DNA from: Saxidomus purpurata
Lineage: Eukaryota; Mollusca; Bivalvia; Venerida; Veneridae
Length of the DNA: 64,000 nucleotides
Direction: 5' to 3'
Assembly (NCBI GenBank): GCA_022818135.1
Contig: JAFMSR010000018.1
Coordinates: 17,036,286-17,100,285, forward strand
The stretch's first letter is position 1, and each line of letters begins with the position of its first letter. Shown here one piece after another: positions 46,800 through 64,000 of this stretch. A program made the position numbers and the translations under genes. The notes below the pieces were generated by a model that was given only the letters and a program-made list of their open reading frames with translations, was not told where the DNA came from and ran no database searches.

Positions 46800-48220
46800 T
46801 GCAAGGGAAGTAACTGCTGTATCATGACGTACACAGTCATTTAGGTCAAAACTGCTTCAAACACTCTGAAGTTTGAAAAATTGAACATAAAGATAATAAT
46901 CTAACCATTTTCAATAAAAAGATGGCTTATATGTGCCTTAAAAGGGAGATAGTAATATACATGTCATTTGTTTTTGGTAATCTGATGTGTTTTCGGTAAA
47001 TGGTTGTTTTCGGGTATTCAGTAATACCAAAAATATTCTGTATTATTGTTCATGTGATAAATCATTTATTTATTTGGAATTATATCTGTATATATTCGGA
47101 TCTCTTGAATCAGATATTTTAAGGGACTTTATTTTCTAACCTCCAGATCACAAGAAATACACAAAAATATTTAGCTGTTTGTGAGTTTGAAATTAAATTT
47201 TAAGGATTTGGTGCATAATTGCTGTACTGTAATAAATAATGTTTACAAAATATCTTATTGTAAAAGTTACATTCAAAGTTCAAGGAACGGTAAAACAGTT
47301 GGATTTTGTCAAGTTTTGACTAGAATAGTCAAAACAGATTTTTTTATTAGATTCAGTAAAAAAAACATTTTGCCAGGTTTATGTATTTTAGTTATAAGTA
47401 GCTAATAGTCATTTTTGTTCGACTATGATACTTTGGGGCCAAACACGTCAGGGCAAAAATTATGCTGGTCACTTTGAAGTGTAATATTACATTGTCTGCT
47501 TTATATGCAGTGTTTTATAGCACTAATACATGCTTTTTGTGTTTGTGAGCTTTTTACTGATAACAAATACTGAAATTATTCACATTTGATCAATTATTGT
47601 TGTTTTTTACTGAAAAAAAAATGAGGTACATCGAATTTATGTCATATTTATAGTTATATTTATCCTTTTGTGAAGATAAATACCTATACAGTTCAGTGGG
47701 TCCTACTTTGAAACAGGTACTACTAGTATGAAGTCTAGTTGTGCAGTTGATATTTGGTGTCGGTTATATTCCTGCGCAGTTCAGTAACGGGTTAAGTTTT
47801 ATGGTGAATCATTGTTGGAACATTTCATGGAGAAGAGATCAGTTTTCTGTCTCTAATCAAAATTTTAATGTATTAGAATAACTATGAAATGGACCCTGGC
47901 TGCTCCTATACCTGCATTTACAAGATTGAGACACATATTTCTTAACTTGAATTTATTTCATGCGAGTAAACAAGACTTCCAAAGTTACAGGTGTGCAATA
48001 TAAACATTGTTACTGTTGTCTTTTTGATGTTGTTGCAAGTATTGTTTTGTTTTAAAATACTTTACGAAGTTAGCTTTAATTGTAATGAAACATTTATATA
48101 CAAAGTCCATTGCATGATATGTATTTTATTGACATTTTAATGTGGCACTACGCCTTTATATGCGGACAGAATTTAGCAACTGGTTTTACTTTTCAACATT
48201 CAGTAGTAGTATGTTATAAA
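46800..48220. other. Intergenic region downstream of PGPEP1
   Basis: AT-rich with no supported gene; a 74-codon frame at 47181-47405 is not recognisable. May be partly long 3' UTR. Confidence 0.35.
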
Positions 48221-48221
48221 A

Positions 48222-48458
48222 TTAAATGATAGTTATTTCGGCAGTGGAAGGGAAACAACTCCTGCATGCCGTTGTTCTTTTCTTAAATTGACTCTCCGAG
48301 TCAAATAAGAAAATCAATATTTGGAAAGTTATTTTTTCATACTGGTAGCGGGAAGAGTTTGGTGTATTGGGTTAAAAGCTTATTATTTCCTCTACACTTT
48401 TGTACACACACCATTTTCAGCTGAATTTTTACTTGAAAAAAATGCGCACAATGTCACT
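48222..48458 (-). mobile_element. Truncated TTAA MITE (AGTGACATT family), third copy
   Basis: Right end GCGCACAATGTCACT followed by TTAA (48459-48462). The body matches the inner parts of 12791-13218 in reverse (CAGTGGAAGGGAA.CAACT, AAAATCAATATTTGGAAAG). The other terminus is missing. Confidence 0.72.
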
Positions 48459-49020
48459 TTAAACAGTCTTTTGTAATCAGTTGTTTTAATTTTGTAATGA
48501 TTTAAGTACTTACATGTATATGATGTTATTGCTTTGTTGTAAACAAAATAAAATTTGATAAAATGAAAGACTGACCAGTACATTGTAATGTGTATTATGT
48601 GTATTGTTAGCTCACTTTGCACTATGTGCTAGGATGAGCTTTAAGGACCGATGATTGTCCGTCATCTGCCGACATTTTGCTTCCAACAACTTCTCCTCTG
48701 AAATCACTAGGCCAATGTTGTTGAAATTTAGAAGTATGTGCCTCATACGAAGCTCTTCAAGTTGTGCAAAGAATTCCATTCCATGCAGAACTCTGCTTGC
48801 TTTGGCAACATAAAAATCTCTGAAACCAAATGGCCTAGTTCTTTGGTATTTAGTCTGTGGCATTTCCTAGTGGACCTCTACCAAAATTGTTCAGATTTGT
48901 CATTATGACCCTGGGTCAAAATTGACCCTACCCAGGGGGTCACTTGATTTAACATAGGCTTATTACAGTAAAAACTTTAAAAATCTTCTCTGAAACCACA
49001 AAACCTACAGCTTATATATA

Positions 49021-49685
49021 TTGAAAGGATAAAGAAACGCAGGGTAACATTATATGCAACAATTTTTTTAATGCTCGACTTAAAATTATGAAAACCGGTC
49101 AGAAGACTATCTTGGTCACTTGTCACTCAATCCGGTGCATAAAGTCACTCGACCGTGTACTGCACTATGCCACATAGAAAGTGATAAAAAGCAAAAAACA
49201 CGTTCAGAATAAGTATGACAAGTTTGTCGAAACATCTGGTCATACCACTTGATACTCTTGAGGTATACACATCGCTTTCCACTATTTACATTGAATTTGA
49301 AGCTCTTGCAATCATGGTACGGCTGACGAAAGTTCAGAGGGGTCAGGCTAATGCAAGGTCAGAGGCAACAACGGTTGCTATGCAGTTCAGTGTGAATGTT
49401 TCCACCATAGAACGTCTTGTCTGTCGTTTGAGATAAACTGGAAGGGTTTCCGACCGACCTTGACCGGGAGGAGTCAGTCTATTAAATTTTCACTTTGCGA
49501 TATTGGGGGGTACTGTCAAATGTGCTTCAATTACTAATTAATTATTGGTCAAAATCTAATGATATTTTGGTAATTTGTTAATTAAAGATGGGTTTTTTAT
49601 ATTCATATAAAATACTGTATATATTATCAAACACATCAGTTTAAATCACCTCAAATGTTTACCCTGCGTTTCTTTATCCTTTCAG
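49021..49685 (+). mobile_element. Internally deleted Tc1-like transposon
   Basis: Terminal inverted repeats TGAAAGGATAAAGAAACGCA, flanked by TA (49019-49020, 49686-49687). Only 665 bp, versus about 1.3-1.7 kb for intact Tc1 elements. The retained coding fragment is at 49312-49436. Confidence 0.85.
49312..49470 (+). pseudogene. Tc1-like transposase N-terminal fragment
   Basis: Reads MVRLTKVQRGQANARSEA, then VSTIERLVCRLR, a helix-turn-helix start of the kind in Tc1/mariner transposases. A stop at 49434-49436 is followed in frame by TGRVSDRP. No DDE catalytic region remains, so the element cannot mobilise itself. Confidence 0.7.
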
Positions 49686-49769
49686 TATATTTGGCATGTA
49701 GTATTGCCTACTAGACCTATACCAATTTTGTTCAAATCATGATCCCCGATCAAAATTGACCCTGTTTAT

Positions 49770-51600
49770 GTTCATGCACACTTGGAGAATAATGAGACTG
49801 CTTAACAATGTTGTGATTTCAATGTCTTGTGCAGGTCTTCCTTTTAAATAATACCACATTAAAGCAGATACATGGCATATACCAAATATGACGGTTTGTC
49901 ATAACAAAAAGGTTGCACTATCCCATACGAAAGGTGCTTATTCATAACAATCACCTTCCAAAATAAACTTTGTTTCATCCTGGACAAGACATGAATGTCA
50001 TATGGAATGAAGACAAAATAACCACTGCTGATTGTCAATATGACTAATCTTTGTTCCTAAAATTCCGAATACAAATTACAACCATTACACAATAACAATT
50101 TACTTCAGTCATCCAAAAACACACTAAATACATATATATTAAACCAAACATATAGCTATGAAACTACATTGTGAGAACAAGACCTTAAACGGAGGAATCT
50201 AAAGCAATTATGCAGTTCAAAGCCGATATTGATATAACTATTATCTACGTCCTATGTATACGAAGTTAACTAACTACCTTAAATGGTTCGTGCTTGATTA
50301 ATACACTATGAATTGTGCTAACTACTTGCTATCACACGTGACTCCGATTAAGTTTCATTTGAACACAACCAAAACCTCTTGCAGTCATTAACTAACCTAC
50401 ACCCGTCTTTCCATGATCACAATATTTTCAGCTGGTCCAAACCGTTAATGAAAAATAACCATATTGAAATTTTGCCTATTGGAAAACATCATTAATATGT
50501 TACGAGTGCAAATGGATTACAACTGGTTTCCTCAAAAGATTACACAATCATTCAAAGCATTCTATCATCACAATCCCTTGTAATACAGGCTTACAGATCT
50601 TAAAGTTCACAAAACACTTTCCCATTTTCTCTCGGACACAACATGCAAACAATGGTCTCTTTTCACTTTACAAAAAAGACTATTTCATCAATGCTGTAAA
50701 TTTACAACCCTATTTTATCAATCCTGTAAATTGAAAATATCCTATTTTATTAAATGCTGTAAATAAAAAATCCAATTTTATAAATCGTGTATATTAACAA
50801 TCCTATTTCTTCAATCCTGTAAAAAAAAGATTATATTTTACTAAATTAATAAATGGGATCCATCAAAATCACTGCCTTTCATCTTCATGTAAATACCTTG
50901 TGAATCAAAAACCAGTAAATACAATATAGAAATGACTTGTGCTTGAATTACGATGTTGATTAACCTCCAGACCAAGACTGTTCATGGCAAACATTTTGCA
51001 AACAATTATTATCATTGTAAGGATTGTAACAGCTGTACACAAATCATGACTACAATACTAATGGCTAAATAAACAAATAAATGCACCAATACACCACTGT
51101 TGTCTCAAAATAAGGCGTTACAAATTGATATTGCAGTTCTCATATCCCCCTACCTACCATATCTTTTATCACAATCCAAATAATCTTTTGTCACAATCCA
51201 AATCTGTCACTTTCCACTGCTGACAAAAATGGCACTCAATTTAACTAAAATAAAATAGTTTTGAATAATAAAATATTTCGCCTACCTATCTTACTTTTTC
51301 TCAGGATATAACAAGAAAAACGATACAATTTTTCTCGGCCTAATTAAAGCATAAATACTTTGCCACTTATCTCACTCAAAGTCAATTATTTTAAAAATTC
51401 AGTAACCACACATTTTGTCACTTTCACTAAAAACATTCATTTCGTAAATAACTTGAACTGTCGGACAGTTTTCTTTGCGTAATTAAGGTCATGTAACAGC
51501 GCTTTGAGCGCTGATAAATCACAAATAAGTTTTCTAGCACTTGTTTATATGACAACATCCTATGCAATGTCCCCTGCAGATCTTTCTTTATAAACAGGAA
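49770..51600. other. Intergenic / FBPase 3' region
   Basis: AT-rich, mostly downstream of the minus-strand FBPase stop. Possible minus-strand polyadenylation signals occur as TTTATT (for example near 50745). Holds a tandem repeat at 50690-50850. No gene recognised. Confidence 0.4.
50690..50850. repeat. ~35-40-bp tandem repeat
   Basis: About five decayed units of TATTTTATCAATCCTGTAAA with short variable spacers. Confidence 0.7.
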
Positions 51601-51603
51601 TGC

Positions 51604-63039
<11,436 letters not shown>

Positions 63040-63089
63040 CTTGGTCTGACGTGTTAGTTCTATGTTGTTTACGATCACGGATGTGTCCT

Positions 63090-64000
63090 GAAATTATAAC
63101 GTTGACCTATCCACCACACATGAACTTGACCTTACAGCTGATGCAATTCTATTGGTGCGAAATAACAAAATATGCACTGATTGGTCAGGTTAATCACACC
63201 TTTTACTAATAACCTTGACCGAAATGCTAGAGTCACACCGCTCAGTTTTGGCGGGAATATTAGATTTAGGTATGTTAGCACTAAATAATTTTCTCTAAGT
63301 AAATTCCCCGTAGCGGCTACTTCCCTTTACAGAGGACTGAGGGCTGTGAGTCTCGTACATTTGGCAGCGATCATTTTCAGCTCATCTTTCACACAGTTCC
63401 ACGCCGATGTTTCTTGTTTTAGCTCTATCAGAGCTCATTAAAGACTTCCTTATGGCAACAAATAGAGAACAAACTTTTAAATATACTATATGAAACCTTA
63501 GATATTTAGCGTTTAGCCTTGCCTAGTGGATCTCTTTCAGGATTGTTCAAATCATTACTCCGGCTCAAAATTGACACAACCCGGGGGTGACTTGATTTTA
63601 TATGTATGGAATGATATTCCAATGGAATTGAGATTATCAAAAATACAGTCTTTTAAACGAAATTACAAAAATTACCTTTATAACAAAATGTAGAAATTAC
63701 TTACATATAAAACTTTGCACTGGTTATTTTAGTATCTAACTAATGACATTAGATTAATTATATAATTCATAATATAATTTGCAGTAGAGAAATATATAAA
63801 CGTATCTAATATGTTATTAATATTAGTATAATTAATTTAGTGTGTATGATTTGTGGTGTATGTGTGGTTTAAATGTATGTATGTTATGTTTCCTTTTCTC
63901 TTTTCTTTTTTTGTTCTGAAGGCCGTATGAAAATAAGTTATGTTTTGAATGATTATGATTCATAATGTACCTTTTATGTAACCTTCGTAAAATAAAGTTA
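63090..64000. other. Region upstream of FBPase exon 1
   Basis: No promoter or non-coding exon can be fixed from sequence. A fragment of the GTGAGCT dispersed repeat lies at about 63510-63600 (CCTAGTGGATCTCTTTCAGG, CCCGGGGGTGACTTGATTTT). The rest is AT-rich. Confidence 0.4.

Larger units (their letters stand above)
48608..49760. repeat. Dispersed GTGAGCT repeat interrupted by a Tc1 element
   Basis: Outer parts 48608-49018 and 49688-49760 are collinear with 46480-46770 (for example CCCAGGGGGTCACTTGATTT and CTCTGAAACCACAAAACC). The repeat resumes after the 49021-49685 insertion with ATATTTGGCATGTAGTA. Confidence 0.65.

Noticed and set aside
48392..48863. Minus-strand frames of 76 and 83 codons
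   Set aside because: They overlap a truncated MITE and a dispersed repeat and have no conserved protein.

Overview
The window looks like nuclear DNA from a bivalve mollusc, probably a heterodont clam. The base composition is AT-rich, animal-type genes are split by GT-AG introns, tRNA-derived SINEs and many short inverted-repeat elements are present, and there are dispersed repeats with a GACCTTGACCTTTGA core of the kind common in bivalve genomes. The species is an inference. No bacterial operon, CRISPR array or virus-derived gene is visible. A run of exactly 500 N (25675-26174) is a scaffold gap.

Three conserved protein-coding genes can be assembled exon by exon with compatible splice phases. 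(1) A BAX-like BCL-2 family apoptosis effector on the plus strand (exons 452-768, 5924-6041, 11986-12228, 12636-12752; 264 residues). (2) Pyroglutamyl-peptidase I on the plus strand (five coding exons between 41993 and 45521; 198 residues, catalytic Glu/Cys/His all present). (3) Fructose-1,6-bisphosphatase on the minus strand (seven coding exons between 63039 and 51604; 338 residues). Genes 2 and 3 are convergent, with about 6 kb between their stop codons.

The most striking structure is a large inverted duplication covering the first 25 kb. Positions 5-7607 (the 5' half of the BAX-like gene: upstream region, exon 1, intron 1, exon 2 and part of intron 2) reappear inverted at 16559-25170. The arms are nearly identical. 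The 8.95-kb spacer carries the only copies of exons 3 and 4. The inverted copy is a truncated pseudogene lacking the BH1, BH2 and tail-anchor exons. Its exon 1 is further split by a 1003-bp DNA transposon with a 7-bp target duplication. An older copy of that transposon family sits in intron 1 in both arms.

The mobile-element content is layered. Two facing MULE-like elements with 9-bp target duplications and termini built of ~35-bp sub-repeats lie in BAX intron 2, and one arm of the inverted duplication ends inside one of them. There are also TTAA-flanked piggyBac-like MITEs (one in the BAX 3' UTR), TA-flanked Tc1/mariner-like MITEs, an internally deleted Tc1 element, an 8-bp-TSD hAT-like foldback element, several SINEs and minisatellites. 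The FBPase introns contain satellite-bearing repeats whose units carry TCAAGGTCA, the extended nuclear-receptor half-site. The 26-42 kb stretch has no gene I can support.
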